Source of the DNA: Microbacterium nymphoidis
GTDB lineage: Bacteria; Actinomycetota; Actinomycetes; Actinomycetales; Microbacteriaceae
Direction: 5' to 3'
Length of the DNA stretch: 64,000 nucleotides
Assembly (NCBI RefSeq): GCF_021044885.1
Contig: NZ_JAJNOD010000002.1
Location: forward strand, 470,643-534,642
The notes under the pieces were generated by a model. It made no database searches, was not told the origin of the DNA, and saw only the letters and a list, made by a program, of their open reading frames with translations. The stretch's first letter is position 1. Each line of letters begins with the position of its first letter. Of the stretch, positions 44,216 through 52,451 are shown piece by piece. Position numbers and translations under genes: made by a program.

Positions 44216-44348
44216 GCGCATGCTCCTTTGCGATGAAATGACGAAGGCCGCTCCATCGCGGCTGTGGCGAATCTACTTCGCCCCGAGAGCCCAGACTACT
44301 GCCGGAAAGGGGTAGTGCACGGGGGTTTGTGAGGGGTCCGAACATGGC

Positions 44349-44378
44349 TTGTGCTCTACGCCGCCCGATGCGTAAGAT
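44349..44378 (+). promoter_or_regulatory. Promoter of the 6C RNA
   Basis: A TTGTGC -35 (44349-44354) and TAAGAT -10 (44373-44378), 18 bp apart, lie a few bases before the first conserved part of the RNA. Confidence 0.6.
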
Positions 44379-44384
44379 CGGTGC

Positions 44385-44488
44385 TGGCCGATCAATCGAT
44401 TCTGGCATCGGCGAGACCGCCGCACCCCCCAAGGGCGGTCATCGCATCAGGTGGCATCCTGTTCCCCCACGGGATGCCACCTTTCTTC
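44385..44488 (+). ncRNA. 6C RNA (actinobacterial small RNA with two C-rich hairpin loops)
   Basis: Two stem-loops carry cytosine-rich loops. The first pairs GACCGCC (44415-44421) with GGCGGTC (44434-44440) and displays six C in the loop. The second pairs AGGTGGCATCC (44449-44459) with GGATGCCACCT (44472-44482) around TGTTCCCCCAC and is followed by a TTCTTCT tail, acting as terminator. This is the structure that defines 6C RNA in actinomycetes, whose C-rich loops are reported to bind G-rich mRNAs. In mycobacteria the 6C gene also lies beside the tad-type pilus genes (Rv3654c-Rv3660c), so position agrees. The second loop has five C, one fewer than usual. The rest of the 363-bp acs-tadA gap holds only promoters. 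Confidence 0.85.
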
Positions 44489-44566
44489 TGTCTCTCCCCA
44501 GGAGTGTCCCGCGAGGGAGTTCTCCCGGTCGAGGGACTATTCCCGTCGCCCTCGGAACGCCCTGCC

Positions 44567-44572
44567 TACGCT
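44567..44572 (+). promoter_or_regulatory. -10 box TACGCT for leaderless tadA
   Basis: TACGCT is followed by exactly 6 nt and then ATG at 44579, with no ribosome site. It sets the start of tadA well inside a longer open frame. Confidence 0.55.
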
Positions 44573-44578
44573 CTCGGC

Positions 44579-46663
44579 ATGGGATCTGGATTCGTCATCG
44601 CACCGGCGTCGAGAACGCACGCGCCCGCCATCGAAGATGCGCTCGCGCCGTTTCGCGCCCAGCTGGAAGACCCGCTCGTCACCGACGTGTTCGTGAACGG
44701 ATCACGGGGGATGTTCATCGACCGCGGGTCCGGTACGGAACCTGTTGCGGGGTGGACGGCTTCCGAGCGCGAGGTGCGCGAGCTGGCATGCGAACTGATC
44801 GCGCAAGGCGGTCGCCACGTGGATGACGCGCACCCGTGCGTCGACGTCCGGCTGCGTGGCGGGATTCGTGTTCACGCCGTGCTGGCGCCGATCGCCACCG
44901 CGGGTACGACGCTCTCCATACGCATTCCCCGCTTCGCCGCGACGACCCTCGCCACGCTCGTCGCGCAGGGCATGATCGATCGCCCTCTGGAGGCCATGTT
45001 GCGCGAAGCCGTGTCGCGGCGCGCGAACCTGCTGGTCAGCGGGGCGGCCGGCGCAGGCAAGACCACCTTGCTGTCCGCGCTCCTCGGCGAGGCTGCGCCC
45101 ACCGAGCGCATCGTGACGATCGAAGACGTCGCGGAGATTGCGCTGGATCATCCGCATCACGTCGCACTCGAGTCGCGCCAGGCGAACCTGGAGGGCGCCG
45201 GGGAGGTCGGCCTTGCCCGCCTGGTGCGTGAGGCGCTACGGATGAAGCCCGATCGTCTGGTCATCGGCGAATGCCGCGGCGCCGAGGTACGCGAACTGCT
45301 CAGTGCACTCAACACCGGCCACGACGGGGGCGCCGGCACGGTGCACGCCAACAGCCTGGCCGACGTGGCCACGCGATTGGAGGCGCTGGGCGCGCTGGCC
45401 GGGCTCGATGAGACCACGCTCGCCCGGCAGGTGACGAGCGCCATTGAGTTCGTCATCCATCTGGAGCGGGACGATGCCGGCCGGCGCCACGTTGCCGCGG
45501 TGGGGGAGTTCCGTATCGTCGACGGTCGCCTGTTCGTGGTGCCGAAGGATGTCCCTCAGACCGCGGAGGTGCCGCCGACGCGCCGGTCACGGCGGCAGGC
45601 ACGCGGCGGCTCGGCAGGAGCCGCATCGGCGGCGGCGCCGGTCGCGGTGCCGGACGATGGCCTCGTCTCCGACTCTGCGGCCCCCGGAGACGGGGAAGGT
45701 GTCATGACGAGCGGATTTGTGCCGCACCGGGAGTCCGCGGCAGTTGACAGTCCGGACACGCAGCGCGGCCGTCCGTTGTGGATTCCTCGCGCACTCTCCG
45801 ATGGCGGACACGCGCTCGCGGCCGTCGCCCGATCGCCGTTCACCCCGGACGGCGAGGAGCAGCCGATCGCGGTCGTCGATGCAGGTCTGCTGCCGGAACA
45901 CACGGCGGCAGAGAATCCGCCTGGTGCTCCCCGCCCGATCGCCGAGGTGAACGAGGCGTTCCCGGCGACGCTTCGTCGGCGAACGCAGCGCGGGTCCGCC
46001 GATGACCCCGTACGTCCGAGCTCTCCGCCACCCACCGCGGAGAGGCCCGTCCGCGGTGGGCTTCCCACGGTTCTGCCGACGTTCGACCAGTGGCGAGAAC
46101 GCCTCGGCGTGCCGCGGCAGGCGAATTCGTCAGCGGGCAGCCCCTCGGGAGCGGTCGCGTCTGAGGATCACGCTCGGCCGGGCGATCACAGTGCGCAGAC
46201 CGGTCACCGTCCACAGGATGGCGGCCGGGCGCGAGGGGAAGCGCTCCGGCGTGACGGTCACAACCCGCGACGCGATCCCGGCTGGCGGGACGATCGCCGT
46301 TTGCGAGAGGAGCGCCATCGCCGCGGTGGTGACCGGGCGCCGGACGCTCTCGGCGCCCAGGGTGAGGACGGCTCCCGGGACGATGGCCGAACGTGGAGCG
46401 AGCAGAGCATGCGGGCCCAACGCGCATCGCGCACAGTTACCGCGCTCACTCCCGCCGAGCTGGACGCGCAGTGGACACGGCTCGTCGAGGGGTGGGAGGC
46501 GAGTCCGGCTCCGGCACATGCCGCCGAGGGCGTGAGCCCCAGCGGGCCTACGCCGGCACCTCGCGCATCGCAGCCTGATCGTCGAGGCGGCGGCGCATGG
46601 AGCTTCGTCCCCGAGCCCGCGGTACCTGCCGGTACGAGGAGCGCCACCGATGCGTCGAGCTGA
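44579..46663 (+). CDS. tadA: TadA/CpaF-family pilus secretion ATPase with long disordered tail
   Basis: The 694-residue protein powers assembly of tad-type (Flp) pili. The first 340 or so residues are a standard TadA ATPase: LVTDVFVNGSRGMFIDRG, an Arg-rich VRLRGGIRVHAVLAPIA, Walker A GAAGAGKTT at 155-163, the acidic IEDVAEI, and TGHDGGAGTVHANS. Family members usually end near there. Here the frame continues 350 residues with low-complexity Ala/Pro/Ser sequence, an Arg/Asp/His-rich block (about 524-608) and a short normal-looking TPAELDAQWTRLVEGW. In bases 46150-46400 the third-position G/C is lower than in the rest of the gene. The tail overlaps the next gene by 14 bases. Confidence 0.87.
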   Translation: MGSGFVIAPASRTHAPAIEDALAPFRAQLEDPLVTDVFVNGSRGMFIDRGSGTEPVAGWTASEREVRELACELIAQGGRHVDDAHPCVDVRLRGGIRVHAVLAPIATAGTTLSIRIPRFAATTLATLVAQGMIDRPLEAMLREAVSRRANLLVSGAAGAGKTTLLSALLGEAAPTERIVTIEDVAEIALDHPHHVALESRQANLEGAGEVGLARLVREALRMKPDRLVIGECRGAEVRELLSALNTGHDGGAGTVHANSLADVATRLEALGALAGLDETTLARQVTSAIEFVIHLERDDAGRRHVAAVGEFRIVDGRLFVVPKDVPQTAEVPPTRRSRRQARGGSAGAASAAAPVAVPDDGLVSDSAAPGDGEGVMTSGFVPHRESAAVDSPDTQRGRPLWIPRALSDGGHALAAVARSPFTPDGEEQPIAVVDAGLLPEHTAAENPPGAPRPIAEVNEAFPATLRRRTQRGSADDPVRPSSPPPTAERPVRGGLPTVLPTFDQWRERLGVPRQANSSAGSPSGAVASEDHARPGDHSAQTGHRPQDGGRARGEALRRDGHNPRRDPGWRDDRRLREERHRRGGDRAPDALGAQGEDGSRDDGRTWSEQSMRAQRASRTVTALTPAELDAQWTRLVEGWEASPAPAHAAEGVSPSGPTPAPRASQPDRRGGGAWSFVPEPAVPAGTRSATDASS

Positions 46664-47537
46664 GCGGTATCGGGCCGAGGAGCGTCGGGCGGTCGCGGAG
46701 ACGGCGCAGCGACTGGCGGTGTTGCTCCGCGCCGGGATAGCACCCGAACGCGCCTGGCACTTCATCGCAGAGGTCGACGGCGGCCCCGCCGCGTCCATCG
46801 TCGCCCGCATGGGGAGCGGGCAGCGTATCGCCGACGCTGTCGAACAGGAGGGTGGGCCGTGGCGGTCCATCGCGGGTGCGTGGCGGATCGCCGCGGAGGT
46901 GGGTGCGCCGCTTGCCGACAGTCTGCGATCGATCGCGGGTGCCGCCCGTGATGCCGCTGAGGCCGCCGATGATGTTGCCATCGCGCTCGCGGAACCGGCG
47001 ATGACGGCGCGCATCATGACGTGGCTTCCCGCCGCCGGCCTGCTGCTGGGGGCAGCGCTCGGATTCGACGTGGTCGGGGTGGTCCTCGGAACACCCGTCG
47101 GAGCCGCCAGCGTCATCGCGGGTGCTGGGATGATGCTTCTCGGGCGCTGGTGGTCCGCTCGTCTGATCCGGTCCGCGTCACGTCGCGCCGAGACGCCCGG
47201 GCTGCGGGCCGAGTTCACAGCGATCGCGCTGTCCGGCGGAGCATCCGCATCGCGCGCCTCCGCGCTGGTCGAAGACGCCGATCCGGGGGGAGATCCGGGC
47301 ACCACCGCACGGGTGCTGGAACTGTCGCGCGTCGCCGGGGTGCCGGCCGCCGAGCTCCTCCGCGCTGCGGCTGCGGATGAGCGCCAGGGTGCTCGCACCC
47401 ACGGGCGAATCGCGGCCGCCCAGCTGGGCAGCAGGCTTCTGTTGCCCCTCGGGGTGTGCACCCTTCCTGCCTTCTTCCTTCTTGGGGTCGCCCCCATGAT
47501 CCTCAGCGTGCTCGCCACGACGCCGGTGGTGTGGTGA
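46650..47537 (+). CDS. Type II secretion system F domain protein (TadB/TadC-like)
   Basis: The 295-residue membrane protein begins with a charged helix and ETAQRLAVLLRAGIAPERAW, the first half of a T2SSF domain (Gln/Leu 'L.LL.aGl....a' pattern), repeats related helices, and has two strong membrane pairs (TWLPAAGLLLGAALGFDVVGVVLG and LLLPLGVCTLPAFFLLGVAPMILSVLA). It is the inner-membrane platform for the TadA ATPase. In M. tuberculosis two such genes (TadB and TadC types) are present; here I see one. The ATG overlaps tadA. Confidence 0.87.
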   Translation: MRRAERYRAEERRAVAETAQRLAVLLRAGIAPERAWHFIAEVDGGPAASIVARMGSGQRIADAVEQEGGPWRSIAGAWRIAAEVGAPLADSLRSIAGAARDAAEAADDVAIALAEPAMTARIMTWLPAAGLLLGAALGFDVVGVVLGTPVGAASVIAGAGMMLLGRWWSARLIRSASRRAETPGLRAEFTAIALSGGASASRASALVEDADPGGDPGTTARVLELSRVAGVPAAELLRAAAADERQGARTHGRIAAAQLGSRLLLPLGVCTLPAFFLLGVAPMILSVLATTPVVW

Positions 47538-47648
47538 TGACCGGCCTCTCGCTCCGCAACCACCGCTCCTCACTCGACGTCGAACCGTGCCACCGGTTTG
47601 CCTACGACGTGCCCCGACCAAATTTCGTGCCCAGAAACAGGAGAAGAG

Positions 47649-47924
47649 ATGAACACCTTGATGAGAGCGGCGGCCATGCGGCGCTCCGGCCGCCAGCTCG
47701 CTGCGGCGGTGCAACGCGGCGCCCTCCCGGAGGCAGGAGGGGGGAGCAGATCCGGGCTGCTGCGCACCTTTCTGAACGACGAGGAGGGGGCAGCGACAGC
47801 GGAGTATGCGATCGCGACGATGGCGGCCGTGGCCTTCGCCGGAATGCTGGTGGCGATCATGAGGTCCGACGAGGTGCGCGGCATCCTCACCGATCTCGTG
47901 CATCGCGCGCTCTCCGTACCGTGA
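47649..47924 (+). CDS. Flp-like pilin (DUF4244)
   Basis: A 91-residue prepilin: a basic leader of about 47 residues, the processing motif DEEG followed by AATAEYAIATMAAVAFAGMLVAIM, with Glu at +5 and Tyr at +6 after the predicted cut at Gly, the Flp pilin hallmark. Only this one hydrophobic helix is present. It is the probable major pilin of the tad system. The ATG at 47649 has AGGAGAAG upstream. Confidence 0.88.
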   Translation: MNTLMRAAAMRRSGRQLAAAVQRGALPEAGGGSRSGLLRTFLNDEEGAATAEYAIATMAAVAFAGMLVAIMRSDEVRGILTDLVHRALSVP

Positions 47925-48292
47925 TCCGGCGCACCGTGGCCTCGCCGCGCGGCGGTCTGCGGTGTGACGAACGCGGCGGCGTCGCGGCGGAGTTCGCCGT
48001 GACGCTGCCCGCCGTCCTGCTTGTGCTCGCCCTCGCGATCGGCGCGGTAGCGGCACAAGCCCAGCGCGTCCTCCTTCAGGATGCCGTCGCCGACGCGGCA
48101 CGTCTGCTGGCCAGGGGCGAAGACGCCGGGCGGGTGGCGCGCGCCGTCACGGACGCGGTGCCGCAGGCGCACACCGAGTCGGCGTCGGAGGGGGAACGGG
48201 TGTGCATGAGCGCCTCCGCGCCCGTGCGGTTGTTCGGCGCGACCACGATCACGATCGCCGCTCGCGCCTGTGCGCTGTCCGGCGGGCTCTGA
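47921..48292 (+). CDS. TadE-like pseudopilin
   Basis: The 123-residue protein starts at the GTG overlapping the pilin stop. It has the TadE pattern of an N-terminal DERGGVAAEFAVTLPAVLLVLALAIGAV, with Glu at +5 after a Gly, one hydrophobic helix, and a C-terminal globular part with two Cys (VCMSASA and ARACALSG) that could form a disulfide outside the cell. TadE-type proteins are minor pilins needed for pilus assembly. Confidence 0.85.
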   Translation: MIRRTVASPRGGLRCDERGGVAAEFAVTLPAVLLVLALAIGAVAAQAQRVLLQDAVADAARLLARGEDAGRVARAVTDAVPQAHTESASEGERVCMSASAPVRLFGATTITIAARACALSGGL

Positions 48293-48333
48293 GGAACGAA
48301 CGGGGCGTTTCACCGCCCGGAGAGGAGATGCCC

Positions 48334-48651
48334 ATGTCCGGCGTTGCCACCGCGGTCGGCGTGCTCGTCGTTGCGGCAACCCTGGTGACGGGGGCCGTGG
48401 TGCTCGGCGAAGGAGCGGTGCTGTCCCAGCGCACCGCGAGCGCCGCCGACGCTGCGGCGCTCGCGGCCGCCGACACGCTGACGGGCGTTCTCTCGGGAGA
48501 CGCCTGCGTGCGGGCCGGTGAGGCGGCGGCGTCCAACGGTGCGGCGCTGGAGAGCTGTGTCATCGCCGGCACCACCGCGACGGTCGCAGTCAGTGCGCGC
48601 AGCGGAGCGTTTGCGGCGCGCGCTGTCGCGCGAGCGGGACCCCCACCCTGA
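48334..48651 (+). CDS. Rv3654c-type TadE-like protein
   Basis: A 105-residue protein with a hydrophobic helix (AVGVLVVAATLVTGAVVLGEGAVL) followed by RTASAADAAALAAADTLTG, the block that defines the Rv3654c family of helicase/secretion neighbourhood TadE-like proteins, and two Cys near the C-terminus. Of two ATGs, 48334 is 6 nt after GAGGAG while 48328 directly abuts it, so I use 48334; the frame is open further up through RNERGVS, which resembles the usual family start, so a non-standard earlier start is possible. It ends the tad gene set. Confidence 0.8.
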   Translation: MSGVATAVGVLVVAATLVTGAVVLGEGAVLSQRTASAADAAALAAADTLTGVLSGDACVRAGEAAASNGAALESCVIAGTTATVAVSARSGAFAARAVARAGPPP

Positions 48652-48724
48652 CACGCGCCCGGCCGGTGCGTGCACCGAACCCCCGCCCTGACACGCACCA
48701 GGGCCGGTGCGTGCACCGAACCCT
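48646..48724 (+). repeat. Two direct repeats of about 40 bp covering a stop codon
   Basis: CCCTGACACGC ... GGCCGGTGCGTGCACCGAACCC occurs twice in tandem (48646-48685 and 48686-48724), with a few changes between. The first copy contains the stop codon of the TadE-like gene. The rest of the gap up to topA shows only a TATGGT -10 near 48866. Confidence 0.8.
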
Positions 48725-48896
48725 CATGAACAGGCCGTAGGCTGGTGGATCAGCCCCGATCATCGCGCGGACAGCGCCCCGATCCGGCTCCCGACCCGCA
48801 CACGGAGCTCCCTCCGCCGCGGGACCCGATCATGTGCGTCACAGCCACCGCCGCGAAAACGGCGTGTATGGTGTGCTGTCGAAGAAAGGACGCTCC

Positions 48897-51785
48897 GTGG
48901 CAAACGGCAAGAAGCTCGTCATCGTCGAGTCCCCGACGAAGATGAAGTCGATCCAGGGGTACCTGGGCGACGACTACGAGGTGCTGTCCTCGGTGGGGCA
49001 CATCCGCGACCTCGCCGACAAGAAGAGCATTCCCGCCGACAAGAAGGCGGCGTACGGAAAGTACTCCATCGACGTCGACAACGACTTCGACCCGCTGTAC
49101 GTCGTCTCGGAGCGCAAGACCAAGACCGTCAGTGAGCTCAAGCGAGCGCTGAAGAATGCCGACGAGCTCCTGCTCGCCACCGATGAAGACCGCGAAGGCG
49201 AGGCCATCGCGTGGCATCTGCTGGAGACCCTGAAGCCCAAGGTCCCCGTCAAGCGGATGGTCTTCCACGAGATCACGAAGGACGCGATCCAGGCAGCGGT
49301 GGGCAACACCCGCGAGCTGGACACCGCGCTGGTCGACGCCCAGGAGACCCGCAGGATTCTTGACCGCCTCTATGGGTGGGACGTCAGCCCCGTCCTCTGG
49401 TACAAGGTTCAGCCGGGTCTGTCGGCCGGTCGTGTCCAGTCAGCGGCCACACGTATGGTGGTCGACCGCGAGCGCGAGCGCATGGCGTTCGTCTCCGCGG
49501 CGTACTGGGACGTGGAGGCGGAAGCCTCGGCAGCTGGTGCCGCATTCGGCATCCGCCTCGTCCGCCTCGACGGCGCCCCCCTCGCGCGAGGTGCCGACTT
49601 CGACGACAAGGGTGAGCTGAAGAAGGCGGTCGTCGTTCTCGACGAGGCAGCTGCCACCACTCTCGCAGCCGCGATCACGGCCGCAGGCACCGGCGAGGTC
49701 ACCAAGGTCGAGGCGAAGCCCGGCACCCGGAGCCCCTACGCGCCCTTCACGACGTCCACGCTCCAGCAGGAGGCGGGACGCAAACTCTCGATGACGGCGA
49801 AAATCGCGATGTCCACCGCGCAGCGCCTCTACGAGAAGGGATACATCACCTATATGCGTACCGACTCGGTCGCGCTGAGCTCGCAGGCGATCACCGCCGC
49901 GCGCGAGCAGGCCGTGTCGCTCTACGGTGAGAAGGCCGTGCCGCTCAAGCCGCGCCTCTACAAGTCGAAGTCGAAGAACGCGCAGGAGGCGCACGAGGCC
50001 ATCCGTCCCTCGGGCGAGCACTTCCGCACGCCGGCGTCCGTCTCATCTGCTCTCGACCGCGACGAGCTGCGACTGTACGACCTCATCTGGAAGCGCACGG
50101 TCGCCAGCCAGATGTCCGACGCGAAGTTCGAGACCACCACGGTCACGATCGCCGTCGCGGCGTCCGGCCAGACGGCAGAGTTCACCGCGTCGGGCACCGT
50201 GTACACCTTCAAGGGATTCCTCGAGGCGTATGAAGAGGGTAAGGACGAGCGTCGCCGCGACTCCGACGCCGCCGCCGACCAGTCCCTTCCCGCGCTCGCG
50301 GTGGGGTCGTCCGTCGACGTCTCCGAGGTCGAGGCCAAGGACCACCGCACCAACCCGAAGCCGCGTTACACCGAGGCATCGCTGGTCAAGGCGCTCGAAG
50401 AGCGAGGCATCGGCCGGCCCTCCACGTTCGCCAGCATCATCGACACGATCATCGACCGAGGCTACGTCAGCAAGCGCGGCCAGGCCCTGGTTCCGAGCTG
50501 GATGGCCTTCAGCGTCGTGCGCCTCCTGGAGGAGAACTTCTCGGAGCTGGTGGACTACGACTTCACGGCAGCCCTCGAGGACGACCTCGACGCGATCGCT
50601 CGCGGGGAGCAGCACCGTGCCGATTGGCTGAAGGAGTTCTACTTCGGCTCGGACGAGCACACCGGTCTTCGCAATATCGTCGACAATGTCGGTGAGATCG
50701 ATGCGCGCGCCCTGAACGCCACGCGGATCACCGACAACGCCACGCTGCGCTTCGGGCGCTACGGACCGTACCTGGAGGTCACGGACCCTGCAGCGCCTGA
50801 CGCGAAGCCGCGGATCGTCAACATCCCCGAGGACCTCGCCCCGGATGAGCTGACAGCCGCCAAGGCGCAGGAGCTCATCGAGGCACCGGTCGCGGGCGAC
50901 CGCGTTCTCGGCGAGAACCCCGCCAACGGCAAGCTGATCGTCGTCAAGGACGGCCGGTTCGGGCCCTACGTGCAGGAGATCGACCCGCCGTCCGACGAGG
51001 ACGTGAACGAGGCGACCGGCGAGGTGGAGGAAAAGCCCAAGCGCCGCACCAAGAAGGCGGAGGAACCGAAGCCGCGCACGGCGTCGCTGTTCAAGTCGAT
51101 GTCGGTCGACACGATCGACCTCGCCACGGCGCTGCAGCTTCTCGATCTTCCGCGCGTTGTGGGCGTCGACCCGGCGACGGAGGAGGAGATCACCGCTCAG
51201 AACGGCCGGTTCGGGCCGTACCTGAAGAAGGGGGCAGACTCCCGATCCCTGCAGACCGAGTCGCAGATCTTCGAGATCACGCTGCCGGAGGCGCTGGAGC
51301 TTTACGCCCAGCCGAAGTACGGCGCCCGACGCGCGAGCAGCGCGTTGAAGGAGTTCGAAGCCGACCCCGTCAGCGGGAAGCCGATCCGCATTCGCGACGG
51401 TCGCTTCGGAGCGTATGTCACCGACGGCGAGACCAACGTGACGATCCCGCGCGGCCAGACGCCGGACGACATCACCTTCGAGATCGCGGTGCAGATGCTT
51501 GCCGACAAACGCGCGAAGGGCCCGGCCCCCAAGCGCAAGACGGCGGCGAAGAAGACCACCACCGCAGCGAAGAAGACGGCCGCGACGAAGTCGACCGCGA
51601 CGAAGTCGACCGCGACGAAGACGACCGCGACGAAGACGACCGCGACGAAGACGACGGCGACGAAGTCCGCCACGGCGAAGAAGACGGCCGCAACCACGGC
51701 GACGGCGACGAAGTCGGCGGCCGCGAAGAAGCCGGCGACGACGCGCAAGCCGGCCGCGAAGAAGACGACGGACGCGGCGGAGTGA
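48897..51785 (+). CDS. topA: DNA topoisomerase I
   Basis: The 962-residue type IA topoisomerase relaxes negative supercoils. It has the TOPRIM start LVIVESPTKMKSIQGYLG, DEDREGEAIAWHL, the catalytic Y319 in ITYMRTDS, and the conserved EAHEAIRP. C-terminal topoisomerase repeat domains (NGRFGPYL-type) occur four times between about 620 and 850. The end is an 85-residue Lys/Ala/Thr tail made of ATK-type repeats, as in other actinobacterial TopA where such tails raise processivity and DNA binding. Start is GTG 48897 with AGAAAGGA 7 nt upstream. tmk follows with a four-base overlap. Confidence 0.97.
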   Translation: MANGKKLVIVESPTKMKSIQGYLGDDYEVLSSVGHIRDLADKKSIPADKKAAYGKYSIDVDNDFDPLYVVSERKTKTVSELKRALKNADELLLATDEDREGEAIAWHLLETLKPKVPVKRMVFHEITKDAIQAAVGNTRELDTALVDAQETRRILDRLYGWDVSPVLWYKVQPGLSAGRVQSAATRMVVDRERERMAFVSAAYWDVEAEASAAGAAFGIRLVRLDGAPLARGADFDDKGELKKAVVVLDEAAATTLAAAITAAGTGEVTKVEAKPGTRSPYAPFTTSTLQQEAGRKLSMTAKIAMSTAQRLYEKGYITYMRTDSVALSSQAITAAREQAVSLYGEKAVPLKPRLYKSKSKNAQEAHEAIRPSGEHFRTPASVSSALDRDELRLYDLIWKRTVASQMSDAKFETTTVTIAVAASGQTAEFTASGTVYTFKGFLEAYEEGKDERRRDSDAAADQSLPALAVGSSVDVSEVEAKDHRTNPKPRYTEASLVKALEERGIGRPSTFASIIDTIIDRGYVSKRGQALVPSWMAFSVVRLLEENFSELVDYDFTAALEDDLDAIARGEQHRADWLKEFYFGSDEHTGLRNIVDNVGEIDARALNATRITDNATLRFGRYGPYLEVTDPAAPDAKPRIVNIPEDLAPDELTAAKAQELIEAPVAGDRVLGENPANGKLIVVKDGRFGPYVQEIDPPSDEDVNEATGEVEEKPKRRTKKAEEPKPRTASLFKSMSVDTIDLATALQLLDLPRVVGVDPATEEEITAQNGRFGPYLKKGADSRSLQTESQIFEITLPEALELYAQPKYGARRASSALKEFEADPVSGKPIRIRDGRFGAYVTDGETNVTIPRGQTPDDITFEIAVQMLADKRAKGPAPKRKTAAKKTTTAAKKTAATKSTATKSTATKTTATKTTATKTTATKSATAKKTAATTATATKSAAAKKPATTRKPAAKKTTDAAE

Positions 51786-52411
51786 GCACTCCTCACGGCC
51801 TCTGGATCACGGTCGAGGGCGGAGACGGGTCCGGAAAGACCACGCAGTCCGAGCTGTTGACCACCTGGCTCGAGGAGCGGGGGCGTACCGTCGTGCGCAC
51901 CCGCGAACCGGGGGGCACCGAGGTCGGGCAGCTGATCCGCGACATCGTGCTGCACCATCGCGGCGATATCGTCCCTCGTGCCGAGGCGCTGCTGTATGCG
52001 GCCGATCGTGCCCACCATGTCGCCACGGTCGTGCGTCCTGCCCGGGAACGCGGTGACGTTGTGCTGCAGGATCGCTACCTGGACTCGTCCGTCGCCTATC
52101 AGGGGGCGGGACGGGTGCTCGACGCGGACGAGGTGCGCAATCTCTCGCTGTGGGCCACCGACGGCGCGCTGCCCGATCTCACGATCCTGCTCGATATCGA
52201 TGAGGCCACCGCCCGTGCTCGTCTGGACGCCGCGGACAAGCCGTTCGACCGTCTGGAAGCGGAGGGGGACTCCTTCCACGCGCGCGTGCGCGACGCCTAT
52301 CTGGCACTTGCTGACGCGGAGCCCGATCGATTCCTCGTCGTGGACGCCGCGGGTTCGGTGGCGGAGATCGCCGAGCGGATCCGCCTCGCCGTCGAAGCGC
52401 GCCTGCACTGA
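51782..52411 (+). CDS. tmk: Thymidylate kinase
   Basis: The 209-residue enzyme makes dTDP from dTMP. P-loop EGGDGSGKTT at 12-21, REPGGTEVGQLIRDIVL (DRX-type TMP site), QDRYLDSSVAYQGAGR and a C-terminal LID region with ATARARLD are all present. Start is GTG 51782, overlapping the topA stop (GTGA), so the two are coupled. tmk-holB pairing is common in actinobacteria. Confidence 0.95.
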   Translation: MSTPHGLWITVEGGDGSGKTTQSELLTTWLEERGRTVVRTREPGGTEVGQLIRDIVLHHRGDIVPRAEALLYAADRAHHVATVVRPARERGDVVLQDRYLDSSVAYQGAGRVLDADEVRNLSLWATDGALPDLTILLDIDEATARARLDAADKPFDRLEAEGDSFHARVRDAYLALADAEPDRFLVVDAAGSVAEIAERIRLAVEARLH

Positions 52412-52439
52412 CCACTCAGGCAGTGGGGGAGGCCCCCGC

Positions 52440-52445
52440 TAGGCT
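52440..52445 (+). promoter_or_regulatory. -10 box TAGGCT for leaderless holB
   Basis: TAGGCT lies exactly 6 nt before the holB ATG; no ribosome site is visible. Confidence 0.55.
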
Positions 52446-52451
52446 GAAACC

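Noticed and set aside
46002..46535. Alternative + frame in the TadA tail with better third-position G/C for about 250 bp
   Set aside because: It has no ribosome site or plausible start, its ends are not protein-like, and the TadA frame is open throughout; kept only as a finding about the tail.
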